Source: Artemisia argyi
Lineage: Eukaryota > Streptophyta > Magnoliopsida > Asterales > Asteraceae
Length of the DNA stretch: 64,000 nucleotides
Direction: 5' to 3'
NCBI GenBank assembly: GCA_030686995.1
Contig: CM060709.1
Coordinates: 18,629,360-18,693,359, forward strand
Position numbers and translations under genes: made by a program. Below the pieces are notes generated by a model. The model did no database searches. It had not been told where the DNA came from and saw only the letters and a list, made by a program, of their open reading frames with translations. Shown in pieces: positions 1 through 10,095 of this stretch (positions are counted from its first letter, which is position 1; each line of letters begins with the position of its first letter).

Positions 1-2
1 GA

Positions 3-1290
3 AGTTAACAACCCTAAGAGACTCCTAGCTAATTGTTCAAGAGATGATAAAGAAAAAAAAATGTTCATTCAGGTTGTGGGCATCTTGGATGCAAAAAGAA
101 AAGTCGTTTCGAATCAAAACACTGAATGATCAACATGTGTATTCTAGGACATATGAGTATGGTACTTTGATAACAAGTAACTGGATTGCTAGAAATTATG
201 CAAAAAAGATTTTGATCAATCCTGGTATAAAAGTTAGGGACATTGTGGCTTTATTACTTAAAAAATATAAATGCAAGGTTAGTTTTAGTCAAGCTAGAAG
301 GGGAAAAATCAAGGCTTTAAAGCAATATAAGACCTGCTTAGAAGATCACTATGGAATGTTATGGTCTTATGCAGCTGAGATTCTAAGTTCAAATGAGGGA
401 TCTACTTGTAAGCTTGGTGTAACCACAATGCCTGATGGGAAGAACTATTTTAATTCTTTCTATGTATGCTTTAAAGCTCTCAAAGAAGGATGGTTAGAAA
501 GATGTAGGAGAGTGATTGGTCTTGATGGCTGTTTTCTAAAAACAATATGTAAAGGACAGTTGTTATCAGCTGTAGGCAGAGATGGAAATAATCATATATA
601 TATCCAATTGCCTGGGCTGTGGTGAGTATAGAAAACAAGGAGAATTGGAGTTGGTTTATGCAGTGTCTTGTTGAGGATTTAGGAATGGAAGCTGGTGAAG
701 GTTTGACAATTATATCAGATCAATACAAGGTACACTCATTCTCATTTTAATTATATCATTTCATGTTTTGTCTTTTATATTCTTTCTTCTATATTTATGA
801 TTTTGTTGTACAGGGAATTATTGAAGCTGCAAAAGATGTGATGCCATTAGCTGAGCATAGACAATGTGTAAGGCACATATATGCTAACTTCAGGAAAAAG
901 TTCACAAGTGTTCTATTTAGGAACCTGTTTTGGAAAGTAGCCAAGGCAACATATCCTACTGAGTTTCAACAAGTGATGACATGTATCAGACAGAATAGCA
1001 AAGAAGCACATAAACATCTGATGGACAGGAACCCTGAAAGCTGGAGTAGAGCTTTTTTTAAGACAGATAGGTGTTGTGATGCAATGGAAAATGGGATAAG
1101 TGAGTGCTTCAATTCACTGATTGTTGAAGCTAGAAGAAAACCTATCATCAATATGTTGGAGGACAGAAGAGTTGGTATTATGGAAAGAATGCAAAAGATG
1201 AGAGAGAAACATGTAAAGTGGTCTGATAGGATCTATGCTAACATTAGGAAAACGTTTGAAGTTCTAAAAGATAAACATAAAGTCCTGTGA
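3..1290 (+). pseudogene. MULE transposase, N-terminal and catalytic region, broken
   Basis: This is a MULE-family (DDE) transposase, the enzyme that cuts the element out at its terminal inverted repeats. The N-terminal part has the WASWMQKEKSF region typical of the MuDR DNA-binding domain. The catalytic part shows the first Asp (VIGLDGCFLK) and the second Asp (IISDQYKG). A canonical intron lies at 730-813 (GT...TTGTTGTACAG). Breaks are visible: a length change in the A-run near 50-60, an extra AT in the run at 596-604 that shifts frame before the stop at 623-625, and a stop at 1288-1290. The SWIM zinc finger that normally follows the catalytic core is absent, so a 3' segment has been deleted. 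It cannot make a working transposase. Confidence 0.75.
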
Positions 1291-1321
1291 GAATGAGGGG
1301 GTGTGAATAAGAGGTGGTGGT

Positions 1322-1897
1322 GTGAGGATCAGAGGTGGTGGTGGTATGAGGATCAGAGGTTGTGGTGAGAGGATCAGGAGTGGTAGTGCAAGTGATCAAA
1401 CTCGGAGTAGCAGTAGCACTAGGCTTAGGACCATCAATGGAAAGGTTTTTAGGATGAGAGGAAAAGGAGATGGATCAAAAGCATGCAGGTATCCTGGTGG
1501 AATTAAGCCTTTAGGGTATGGAGTTTCTTGGGATCCAGTTGATGGAGAAGCCATGTTAGGTGTAAGTTGCTCTTTTTAATTTTTTGTTTTATTTAACTGT
1601 TTTTAAATTTTATAATTTTAAGATGTTTACACAAGTTAAATTGGTCTCTTTAGCATTTGCAGAACATCCAAGGGTTACCTGTTCCAGCATGGCCCCTTGG
1701 AATCACACCTGAAGATTGTAGAATCCATGCTGCAGCACCAGAAAAAGAACCGGTTATTAAACAAGAGCCAATGCAAGAACCACTTGTGAGAAGACTTGCA
1801 CAATACAAATTGCAGCAAGCAAGAGAAAGGAAAAAAGCAACAAAAGGCTAACCATCAAGCAGTGCAGCAAGAGAAATAGTTCAAGAGCAATTGGATG
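1322..1897 (+). pseudogene. MULE transposase C-terminal tail, first part
   Basis: An Arg/Gly-rich stretch (repeats of MRIRGGG and similar) leads into a tail containing GIKPLGYGVSWDP. A donor-like GTGTAAG lies near 1559 and an acceptor-like TTTGCAG near 1662, followed by a second exon with Pro/Glu/Gln-rich sequence (EPVIKQEPMQEP, LQQARERKK). This composition is usual for the C-termini of plant MULE transposases. A stop occurs at 1849-1851. The same exon runs to 1897, where a copia retrotransposon interrupts it. The identification rests on position and composition rather than on a conserved domain. Confidence 0.5.
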
Positions 1898-2671
1898 TGT
1901 GGAAAAAACTAGAAGGGGGGTTGAATAGTTTTTCGTCTTTTTCGTTTTATTTGTTTTGTAAAACTTGGCTTCTAAGATTTGACAGAAATTTCAAATCACT
2001 TTAATGCACAAATGTAGATACAAGTTAATTTATGATTTTGTATAAACACTACTCATGTATAATATACAATTTCAAAACTCTTTAATACAAAGATATAGAT
2101 GCTAGTTTATTTACTATTTTGTATGAGCAATACTTATGTATAATGTTTGGAAAGAATATACAATTTCTTATGTATTTATAGGCAACAGATTCTGACAGAG
2201 GAGCGTGGCCGGTCCCCTTAAATCATGGCCGGTCCCGTTAATTTTAAGGGGACCGCCCCTTATAATTAAGGGGGCCGCCCAGCTGAAAAGGCCAGAATCT
2301 TTGTCTTTTAGTGGGGAAAGTTTATTTGGTGAAAAACTAACTGATTTTGGTTAAAAATTTGAAATCATATATTTAGTATGATTAAAACATTTTTCTTTAT
2401 TACCAAAAGTGTTTTTCAAAAATATATAATATGTTTATATAATTTAAATAAACTTTGTATTAGTTAATTAAATACCCCTTTGATCATAAATTGCACTAAA
2501 CACTTTGTTTATTCATACCTTAAGTGATTAGTTGGTGAAAGTGATTATTTACCACTAAATACTTGTTTACGTCATAATATTTGGTTTGATGAGTTTAAGT
2601 TTTGTGATTATCAAAACATAGAAATATCGAAAGATATGAATAATGTTTTTAGTCAATTATTTATATCAACA
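1898..2671 (-). repeat. 3' LTR of the copia element (internally deleted)
   Basis: It matches both ends of 7178-8990 with roughly ten differences, but lacks the part corresponding to about 7456-8491. The deletion joins 'cttatgt' to 'atttatagg' near 2173 with about 2 bp of shared sequence. The GC-rich hairpin block is retained at about 2206-2285. Confidence 0.85.
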
Positions 2672-2685
2672 ATCTCCCCCTTTTT
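2672..2685 (-). promoter_or_regulatory. Polypurine tract of the copia element
   Basis: On the minus strand this reads AAAAAGGGGGAGAT and lies directly against the LTR (TGTTGATATAAAT). It is the expected second-strand primer site and fixes the orientation. Confidence 0.75.
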
Positions 2686-3379
2686 GATGATTACAAAACC
2701 TAAACTTATTAAATCCAAAAATTAATTTTTAGACAAGTATTTAGTAAGTTTACATTCACTTCTCCCCCTTTTTGTAGAATCAAAAAGGTTAGGCCGAGTA
2801 AGCTTCGTGAGAGAAGTTTAAACGGGTAGAAAACTCCCCCTTGATGTATGCTCCCCCTCGTTTGAGGGCACCAAGGGTTCGAGTAATGGAATTCTTGCAA
2901 GAAAAATATTAGAAGCACAAGCATGGCACAAGCAAACACATATATCATAACATCAACAAATAGTAAGCATGGCAAGGATGATTCGAAACATATATTAAAT
3001 CATTCAATAATAGAAAATGATTATGTCAACCCATAATCATTGTTACAAAGGCCATAAAAATAGAATTACAAACTAAGTAGAACATCCTAATGTGCCAACA
3101 AGGAGTGTCACCAAACTTTCTTGAATCTCAAAATGGTTGAGGAGTCTTATTTGAAAATGAGAAACATAAGCATATAAAATGCTTGGTGGTTTAGTGGAGG
3201 TAAACTTTTGGTTGCATGGATGTTGGTGAGTTTGGAGATGTGGAGCTTGGAGGTGGTGGAATTGAAGTTGGGTTTGTTGGTTGAGAGTTTTGATGTTGTT
3301 CAAGTGATGGTGTTTGTTGAGATCTAGTAAGAAGATACTCAATCCAAGTAAAGACCTCATTCAATGCAATGGTTTGTTG
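2686..3379. other. Noncoding 3' region of the copia element with extra polypurine-like tracts
   Basis: No credible gene is seen. Pyrimidine blocks resembling the true tract recur at about 2758-2774, 2833-2842 and 2851-2858 (minus strand AAAAAGGGGGAGA-like and AAGGGGGAG-like). Confidence 0.5.
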
Positions 3380-4039
3380 TTAGAGGAAGATGCAACAAGG
3401 GCAATTGTTAACATGCTTCACAATTTGGTTATTGTTGTGTGGTGATGATGGTGAGCTTGATTGGGGTGGATCCAAATTGCGTTGAACAAGATGTAATGCT
3501 AAAAGAGCACTAAGCTCATGAGCCTCTTTTAGCTCCTCAACGAACTTCAAGTGTTCGGAGGAAGGTGATGGTGGAGGAGCATGATAGTTGTCTTGGGTGA
3601 AGGTTTGAACATGCAACATAGGTATGGCATGTGAGGTTGTAGGATGTGGTGGTGGTACTCTTAGTGGTGGAGACATGATTGAGCTTGGGTAATCATGAAA
3701 GCATGATATGGGTGCAAGAAGTTCTTCATGAGATGATGATGTTTTTGTTGAATGAGCAACATGTGAGGTGTTGATTGAGAGGTTGGGATTGTTGTTTTGG
3801 GATTGAGCATGCTCATCAAATGAAGAAGCATTAATGAGAGCATGAGTGGATGATAGGTTGTGAGATGAGTCATTAGTGTGGGATTGAGGTTTAGTTGTTG
3901 GTTGACTTGGAACAACATCACTTGAGTTATGACAAGAATCAAGTTTCCTCCTCCAAACGGGTTTGACGGAGATCCTTGCGGTTCTTGAAATCTTGGGTTT
4001 TTGATTGTTGGGAGATGACATGTTTGGATGTGATGGCAT
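3380..4039 (-). CDS. Second ORF of the copia element: Ser/Pro/His-rich protein with CaaX-like C-terminus
   Basis: I do not recognise a family. The frame is open from 4162. I favour a start at the ATG at 4037-4039 or the one at 4019-4021, because a TATA-like CTATAAATACC lies just upstream at 4055-4066. The product is about 213-219 residues: a basic N-terminus with KISRTARI and VWRRKL, a long Ser/Asn/His/Pro-rich middle, a helix-like segment FVEELKEAHELSALLALHL, and a final NCPCCIFL. The terminal CIFL fits a CaaX box with Leu last, the form favoured by geranylgeranyltransferase I. It lies between gag and the 3' LTR, where pol would be. Its function is unknown. The long open frame may be partly due to low-complexity composition, but the stop position and the promoter-like context argue for a real gene. 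Confidence 0.5.
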   Translation of the reverse strand: MPSHPNMSSPNNQKPKISRTARISVKPVWRRKLDSCHNSSDVVPSQPTTKPQSHTNDSSHNLSSTHALINASSFDEHAQSQNNNPNLSINTSHVAHSTKTSSSHEELLAPISCFHDYPSSIMSPPLRVPPPHPTTSHAIPMLHVQTFTQDNYHAPPPSPSSEHLKFVEELKEAHELSALLALHLVQRNLDPPQSSSPSSPHNNNQIVKHVNNCPCCIFL

Positions 4040-4053
4040 TAATGATGGGAAGA

Positions 4054-4290
4054 AGGTATTTATAGTGTATGAGAAATGTGGTTTAGGAAGGTAAATATTG
4101 AGGGATAGTATGGGACAAAATATGTTTGTGAATTTTGGGAAGTATAGGGTGAAATGGGTCAAAAAGTGATAAAAAAAATAGTATCCCCGACCATCAGATG
4201 GCCGGTCCCATTAATTAGAGGCCGGTCCCCTTAAAATTAAGGGGGCCGCCTTATATAATTAAGGAGGCCGCCCATCTGGTGATTCCCAGA
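4054..4290 (-). promoter_or_regulatory. Internal promoter-like module (GC-rich hairpin block plus TATA)
   Basis: At about 4200-4277 there is a block of two GGCCGGTCCC repeats followed by two inverted AAGG(G/A)GGCCGCC repeats, closely matching the block in both LTRs. Downstream on the minus strand, CTATAAATACC (4055-4066) matches the LTR TATA sequence CCTATAAATACC (8490-8501). The spacing differs: about 30 bp in the LTR and about 140 bp here. A promoter role for the second ORF is inference. Confidence 0.45.
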
Positions 4291-5164
4291 ATGCCAGAAA
4301 TGGGTTTTTGGCAGAAAAATTTTCAAAAAGGTTGTGTGTTTTGATTTGGATTCAAGTAAGTTCAACTCTTTGAGGCAATATAGGGCATACTATTCATGAA
4401 TCTAGAGGGTGTTATAGAAGAAAGTAAAGTGGACAATTAATTTCTAATAATCATGCAATCTACTAATCAATCAATTAAGATAGGCAACCAAGGAAGCAAT
4501 AAAGCAAATTAGTCAAATGTGCAACTATATGAAAATGATACTATGTAGGCTAGTGCAAACATATTGATGAGTGCTTACAAGTAACAAGTAGGAAGATATG
4601 ATTATATGAACTTCAAGACTTGTTACAAACAAGATCCATATGGGCAAATCATGATTCTCATGAAATGATTTGATTGAGTTGTGAATGTCATTTTCACATA
4701 AGTGTATTACGTATGTGAGATAATCAAACATGTTTTAAACAAAACGTTTTTGGTTTTATTCAACAATGTTTTGAAATAAATTCAAGTGTGTATTTCAATA
4801 AAATAAATTTTGTTATGTTTCATAATATGATGGAAGAGAAAAAAAAAATCAATCTTGATTTTGATTAAAATAACATTATGGTAGCTTATGATTAGGCATG
4901 TTGTTTGAAGAAACATAAAATAGATATTTGAAAGATTTTTATTCAAAGATAGAGGTTTTAAAAAAGATGTTTTGATTTTGATAATTAAGAAGTTGCAAGG
5001 GAAGAATTTTGAAATGAAAATTTATCAAACTCAAGAGAATCAATCAACCCATTGTCACATATGATCATTTCTAATGGCAAGAAGGAAAGATGGAAGATGT
5101 TAATGATCTAAATGCAATTAGATAGAGAGGGACAAAGTAAATCATTTATGGATACAAGATAGAC

Positions 5165-5246
<82 letters not shown>

Positions 5247-6001
5247 AATATCATAATATTAAGTTACTAACAAGTCTTAACTATAACATACTTATTAATG
5301 CAACTAGTAGGATCATACATCATAAATGGTAAGTATTCTACTATAGATCATAGAAGATCATCAAAATAAATGAAGACTAAGAAAAATGATGATAGACGTA
5401 ACAACAAGAGGGTTACATATCCTAATAGTATGTATACATATATTAGTATTGATGATCTAAAAGCATGGCAACCTATAAGTTAAATCATATTCATATGCTA
5501 ATTAACGCATGCTTTAATATAAAGTAATATTAGCAAGTCATTGAAAAGAGGACTTACCTCAGGTCCAGCTTTTCATAACGAGTGGGCATGAGAGTAATGG
5601 AGAACATCATAAAAGTATGCTCAAGGCCATAAAGTCAATGCACCAAAAGAGAAACGTAAACCGCCAAAGTCAAAGGTGACCGCAACAATGTCATAAGTAA
5701 CACGTGTGTAGAATGTGAAACAGAATAAAGGGAACCAATGGTCATCAAATGAAGGAAAGTGAAGAGAGCGATCCAAAAGGTAGTAATCCCTTCGTTCTTT
5801 AATTATCTACACATGACAAAGAGCTTGGTACCCAGATTCTCATGGGTCCGAGTTGATTAGTAGAGAACATCCAATGCATATAATTGCACATGAAGAGGAT
5901 GTCGTCGAGAAGTACAAGAATTCATTATTTGTTTGTTTTAACAAACAAACAACAACTTTCTTGACTAGAGAAATAATCAATGGATGTAAATAATAATAGT
6001 T
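4291..6001. other. Noncoding internal region of the copia element
   Basis: No gene is recognised. It contains the AT microsatellite (5170-5243). On the minus strand a strong donor-like CCTGAG|GTAAGTCC lies at about 5551-5564, and an acceptor-like CCTTCTTGCCATTAG at about 5074-5088, so a spliced transcript is possible. Confidence 0.4.
5170..5243. repeat. (TA)n microsatellite
   Basis: An uninterrupted run of about 37 TA units inside the copia element. Confidence 0.95.
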
Positions 6002-7161
6002 CTAAATTTCTCTACTAGGTTTAACAAATTTTATTTGTTTTAATGTATTTGTTAAATAATCATCTGCAGTAAATCCTAAGCCGGTTTTATCATAAAATGA
6101 CTTTTGAATGTTAAGTAGATATTTTAAAGATTTAGAACTATTTTCGAATTTAGCCAATATTTTTGCTTTTTCCTTTTCCATTTTAATTTCATGTTTGTAG
6201 TCTTTACAATTTTTACATTCAAGATCAATTTCAATATTACTTTCAAGTCTAGACATTTTATCTTCTAAAATTATTTCTTTTTCAAAGTTATTTTCAACGG
6301 ATGTTGAAGATTCATTTTTAAAAATAATTTTTGATTCAATGTTGCAAAAATGTTTGAAGTTGTTTTCCATTTTTGAAAATTCTAATATAAATTGATCATA
6401 GCAAAAATGTTTGGTTTTGGATTGTACCTTATTTGTAGTTGTACAATCTTCACATGCTATACGGTGATCAATTCTATTGTTCATGTCGCTCCATGTTTTG
6501 TTTGTAGTATTGCTTGGATCTTGGAGCATGTAGACCTTGCCTTCACTACTTGTATTCACATTTGTTAGAAAATTCACGTATCCCATATTTTAATCATCTT
6601 CATCGTCCTTGTTGCACCATGATTTATTTACACTCTTTCTTCGGATTTGACTCATGTGTTCTTCGTTATTGGTACCTTCAATGACCATATTTGAACTAGT
6701 AGTACATGTGTTTATTTCAACTAAATATCTATCTATTAAATTTTCTAGAGCAACTATTTCATGTGCAATATCAAGTTTATCATCTTTGGTTTTACATTTC
6801 TCTTGGTGAAAATTTAAAAGACATTTCCAAATATCATTTGCCATTTTACAAGGAAATAATCTTTCATATTCAACTCTTGGTAGAGTTTTGAAAATAAGTA
6901 AATTGGCTTTAGTATTTTTATCAATTTTAGTCTGAAGATTATTATATTGATTTTCAAAATCCATTTTGGTTGTTTTAAGATCACCAATTGAAATGATATG
7001 CCAAAGATCAAGATCTATTGATTTCACATAATTTTCAAATTTATTCTTCCATTCAAGAAAATGATCGTTTTCAAATAATGGTGGTTTTTGCGTAAATTCC
7101 CTTTCTAGATAGATCGTTACAAGTTTTAAAATACAATATATTTTAAAAATCTTGCTAGACG
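6002..7161 (-). pseudogene. Ty1/copia gag (UBN2-type), degenerate
   Basis: This is the structural protein of the virus-like particle. The minus-strand frame carries the family signature LDLWHIISIGD, a middle resembling the UBN2 region (LPRVEYERLFPCKMANDIW), and a C-terminal part ending near KTGLGFTADDYL. An in-frame TAA at 6590-6592 splits it. The parts upstream (to 7027 and beyond) and downstream (6586-6002) share one frame. The frame stays open upstream into the LTR without an ATG, and the first usable codon in the track is a GTG at 7025-7027, so the original start is lost or non-AUG. I see no intact zinc knuckle, and the section between the UBN2 region and the C-terminus is shorter than in full-length relatives. 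No pol follows. Confidence 0.7.
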
Positions 7162-7162
7162 T

Positions 7163-7175
7163 GGCTCTGGTACCA
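7163..7175 (-). promoter_or_regulatory. Primer-binding site (initiator tRNA-Met type) of the copia element
   Basis: On the minus strand it reads TGGTACCAGAGCC, two bases from the LTR end. It differs from the usual TGGTATCAGAGCC at the sixth base. Confidence 0.85.
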
Positions 7176-7177
7176 AT

Positions 7178-8990
7178 TGTGGAAAAAACTAGAAGGGGGG
7201 GTTGAATAGTTTTTTGTCTTTTTCGTTTTATTTGTTTTGTAAAACTTGGCTTCTAAGATTTGACAGAAATTTCAAATCACTTTAATGCACAAATGTAGAT
7301 ACAAGTTAATTTATGATTTTGTATAAACACTACTCATGTATAATATACAATTTCAAAACTCTTTAATACAAAGATATAGATGCTAGTTTATTTACTATTT
7401 TGTATGAGCAATACTTATGTATAATGTTTGGAAAGAATATACAATTTCTTATGTCTTATGTAAGCATATGTATGTATAAGTGTTTTGATATAAATTTATG
7501 CACTTGGTTGGTTTTTGTAAAATTAGTTTTATGAATGAATTTTAGTTTGATCTTTATGTGAAATCAACATATGCACCATACAAGCAATTGTAACTATGAA
7601 TGATATGCAAGTAAGTAATTAATCAAAGAGTGAGAGATGGAAAGATCAAACCGAGAGACAAAGGATTTATAGTGGTTCGGCTACAAGGACACCTTCCTTG
7701 CCCTACTCCACTCCCCGAGTCACCTACTCGAGAGTTTTCTTCACTAGGTCAAAAACCTCCGTTATGGCGGAGAAGACCTTACACACCAATTAGCATACCA
7801 AAACAATATCACACCACAATCACAACTTCAACACAACTTCTTCACACCAATCTTCTACACACCTATCTTCTACACACCAATCTTCTACACTTCAAATTTC
7901 TTCACAACTTTCTACTTTGCTCCTAGCTTCTTCACAACTTAATACTTCCTAACTCTTTTTCTTCACGCCACTTGTTTCTTCACACCTTCACTACTAAGTC
8001 CTATCCACTACCCCAAGATATATACTACTTCACAACTTCTAGGCTTCAAGGTCTTTTCAACTTCAAAGCTTCAACTTCTTTGTTTTCACAACTATCTCCA
8101 CTTCAATATGCTATTACGACTTATATCTTCTAACACAAATCCTATCCACCTCTACTTCTTCACTACTAGTACTTCACACCTTCAATGGATCTAGATCCAA
8201 TATCTAAATCTATCTAACCAATGTATACACAATGTTCACAAAGAAATAAATGATATACAAGATGAACTAAACAAACAACTTAGATAGCAAGATGATACTA
8301 AGTTGTAATACTCCTAGTCTTGATAAGTAGGAGTATTCTTCTCTTTGCACTTGAAAGAATGAGGCTTTGGATCACTTGGAAACAAAGGCTTATGAATTAT
8401 ATGATCAAAGGATTTTTAGGATTGAAATGGAGATTTGAATCAGAAAGTTTTTGTGCAAAAAGGTAAGGAAAAAAATCCAGATTTAAGGTGGTATTTATAG
8501 GCAACAGATTCTGACAGAGGAGCGTGGCCGGTCCCCTTAAATCATGGCCGATCCCCTTAATTTTAAGGGGACTGCCCCTTATAATTAAGGGGGCCGCCCA
8601 GCTGAAACGGCCAGAATCTTTGTCTTTTAGTGGGGAAAGTTTATTTGGTGAAAAACTAACTGATTTTGGTTAAAAATTTGAAATCATATATTTAGTATGA
8701 TTAAAACATTTTTCTTTATTACCAAAAGTGTTTTTCAAAAATATATAATATGTTTATATAATTTAAATAAACTTTATATTAGTTAATTAAATACCCCTTT
8801 TATCATAAATTGCACTAAACACTTTGTTTATTCATACCTTAAGTGATTAGTTGGTGAAAGTGATTATTTACCACTAAATACTTGTTTACGTCATAATATT
8901 TGGTTTGATGAGTTTAAGTCTTGTGATTATCAAAACATAGAGATATCGAAAGATATGAATAATGTTTTTAGTCAATTATTTATATCAACA
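7178..8990 (-). repeat. 5' LTR of the copia element (full length, 1813 bp)
   Basis: It begins TGTGG and ends CAACA on the plus strand (TG...CA on both strands). It contains the GC-rich hairpin block and TATA (8490-8599) and a long pyrimidine-rich CTTC/CAC stretch (about 7840-8180) that would lie in the transcribed part. The open stretch 7630-7926 has no protein-like features. Confidence 0.85.
8490..8599 (-). promoter_or_regulatory. LTR promoter: TATA box with upstream GC-rich double hairpin
   Basis: CCTATAAATACC (minus strand, 8490-8501) lies about 25 bp downstream of a block (8526-8599) containing two direct GGCCG(G/A)TCCCCTTAA repeats and two inverted TTAAGGGG-(A/G)C(C/T)GCC repeats, able to fold into a strong stem. 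The same block is in the left LTR at about 2206-2285. Confidence 0.55.
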
Positions 8991-8995
8991 GGATG

Positions 8996-9210
8996 AAGTT
9001 TAGGAACAAGCAAATATGGAAGAAGAAGTTCATGAACAACCAACAATGGAAGAAGAAGTTCAGGAACAACCAATCATGGAAGAAGAAGTTCAACAACCAC
9101 CACAAGTGTTCATAAGGAGGGAATCAGAGAGGATCAAGCAAATTAAGTTCAACAGGCCACCATCACCTGGACCAGGGTTAACTCCAAATGACGCTATTTC
9201 ATTAGAGTAG
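8996..9210 (+). pseudogene. MULE transposase C-terminal tail, second part
   Basis: This is the continuation of the tail exon beyond the copia insertion. It encodes three near-identical acidic repeats (EEEVHEQPTM, EEEVQEQPIM, EEEVQQPP) and then a basic ending that stops at 9208-9210. The reading frame approaching 1897 and the frame leaving 8996 agree across the GGATG duplication, apart from a stop a few codons after the junction at 9000-9002. This supports a single original exon split by the retrotransposon. Confidence 0.5.
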
Positions 9211-9236
9211 CTTGACAAAGACTTAGACTAAATATG

Positions 9237-9410
9237 GATAGCCACTTGTGAGGGTATTTTGTACATTTGTCATATGACTTGATATGTAAACACTTTAGGA
9301 TATTTGGTAACTTACCCTTGATATGCAGTATAACTGCCACTAATTTAGTATGGCAAGCCACTTGTGAGGCAAGTTTTGTAAATTTGCCATATGTAAACAC
9401 TTTGGTAACC
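9237..9410 (+). repeat. Imperfect direct duplication in the MULE 3' region
   Basis: Two related copies of about 60-76 bp (9237-9312 and 9351-9410) share GCCACTTGTGAGG, a TTTTGTA-CATTTG-like middle and ATGTAAACACTTT. Confidence 0.6.
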
Positions 9411-9629
9411 TTTTAATGCAAGTTAAGTATATGCAGTATGATTATTACTATCATTTGGTCCAATTTTGCAAATCATATTCATTTCATTACATAGTTTAAA
9501 CAGTTACATTCTTGCCATTTCATTTGATTACATCTATTACAAATGACAACATCCCCTAGCCATACTACATTACTAACAGACAACCTTACCAAAATAACAC
9601 AACCCAACAATCTAACCATACATCATCAC

Positions 9630-9929
9630 CTACATAAACCTAACAATAAACATCACAACAATGACAACAATCAAAAGCCTGTTGTAGAATGTAGTTCTAG
9701 AGCTTTGTGCAATTTGAGCTTGGGCATTGATCAAATTAGCATGTTGCTGAAACATAAAAGCTTGATACCAATGATTTGGTAAGGGGCCATCAACCCAGCT
9801 AAAGTAGTTGCAATTTCTTGATGGATCCATGAAGTTAGGACAGCCAAGAAACCTTCTTCCAGGGTTTTTTTTTTGTGTCCAAGATGTACGGCACCTTGCT
9901 ACTTCACCACAACCACAAAGAATTGACAT
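9630..9929 (-). CDS. Small GRF-type zinc-finger protein with C-terminal membrane segment (At4g04775-like)
   Basis: A complete 99-residue ORF. Residues 5-47 match a GRF zinc finger: CGCG, then NPGRRFLGC, then a further Cys in CNYFSWVDG. This domain binds single-stranded nucleic acid in several proteins. The C-terminal residues, about 83-99 (LLIVVIVVMFIVRF), form one hydrophobic segment, so the product may be membrane-anchored. Small proteins of this layout are widespread in plants as uncharacterised At4g04775-like proteins. It lies antisense between the transposase tail and the probable right end of the MULE, which suggests it belongs to or was captured by the element. The frame is intact although the neighbouring transposase is broken. 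The start is the only in-frame ATG ahead of the zinc finger. Confidence 0.65.
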   Translation of the reverse strand: MSILCGCGEVARCRTSWTQKKNPGRRFLGCPNFMDPSRNCNYFSWVDGPLPNHWYQAFMFQQHANLINAQAQIAQSSRTTFYNRLLIVVIVVMFIVRFM

Positions 9930-10095
9930 TTTGTTAGTGGATTTTGGAGAATTAGATTTAGGTGGATTTGGGTTTTTGAAACCCTAATTATTTTGGAGAA
10001 GAAGAAATAAAAAGGGAAAGTGTTATGTGGGGTGGGTGGGGTACTTTAGGCTTAAATAAACCCCAAAAAAAATCTCAAACGGTAGTATATCTTAC

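Larger units (their letters stand above)
1898..8990 (-). mobile_element. Gag-only Ty1/copia LTR retrotransposon (TR-GAG type), minus strand
   Basis: The ends are exact: GGATG at 1893-1897 and again at 8991-8995 flank an element starting TGTGG and ending CAACA on the plus strand. Orientation is minus: the primer-binding site (reverse complement of GGCTCTGGTACCA, 7163-7175) abuts the right LTR and a polypurine tract (2672-2685) abuts the left LTR. Inside are a copia-type gag (6002-7161) and a second Ser/Pro/His-rich ORF (3380-4039). I find no protease, integrase, reverse transcriptase or RNase H, so it would need enzymes from a relative. LTRs are 774 bp (left, with an internal deletion) and 1813 bp (right). 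Confidence 0.85.

Noticed and set aside
5170..5243. TA-run as a replication origin or matrix attachment site
   Set aside because: Nothing beyond simple repeat slippage supports it.
7163..7175. tRNA-Met-like sequences as tRNA genes
   Set aside because: Only 13 bases match. They sit beside LTRs as primer-binding sites. No complete tRNA gene was seen in the window.
7630..7926. Plus-strand ORF inside the copia LTR
   Set aside because: Low-complexity CTTC/CAC translation, antisense to the transcribed strand and absent from the other LTR.
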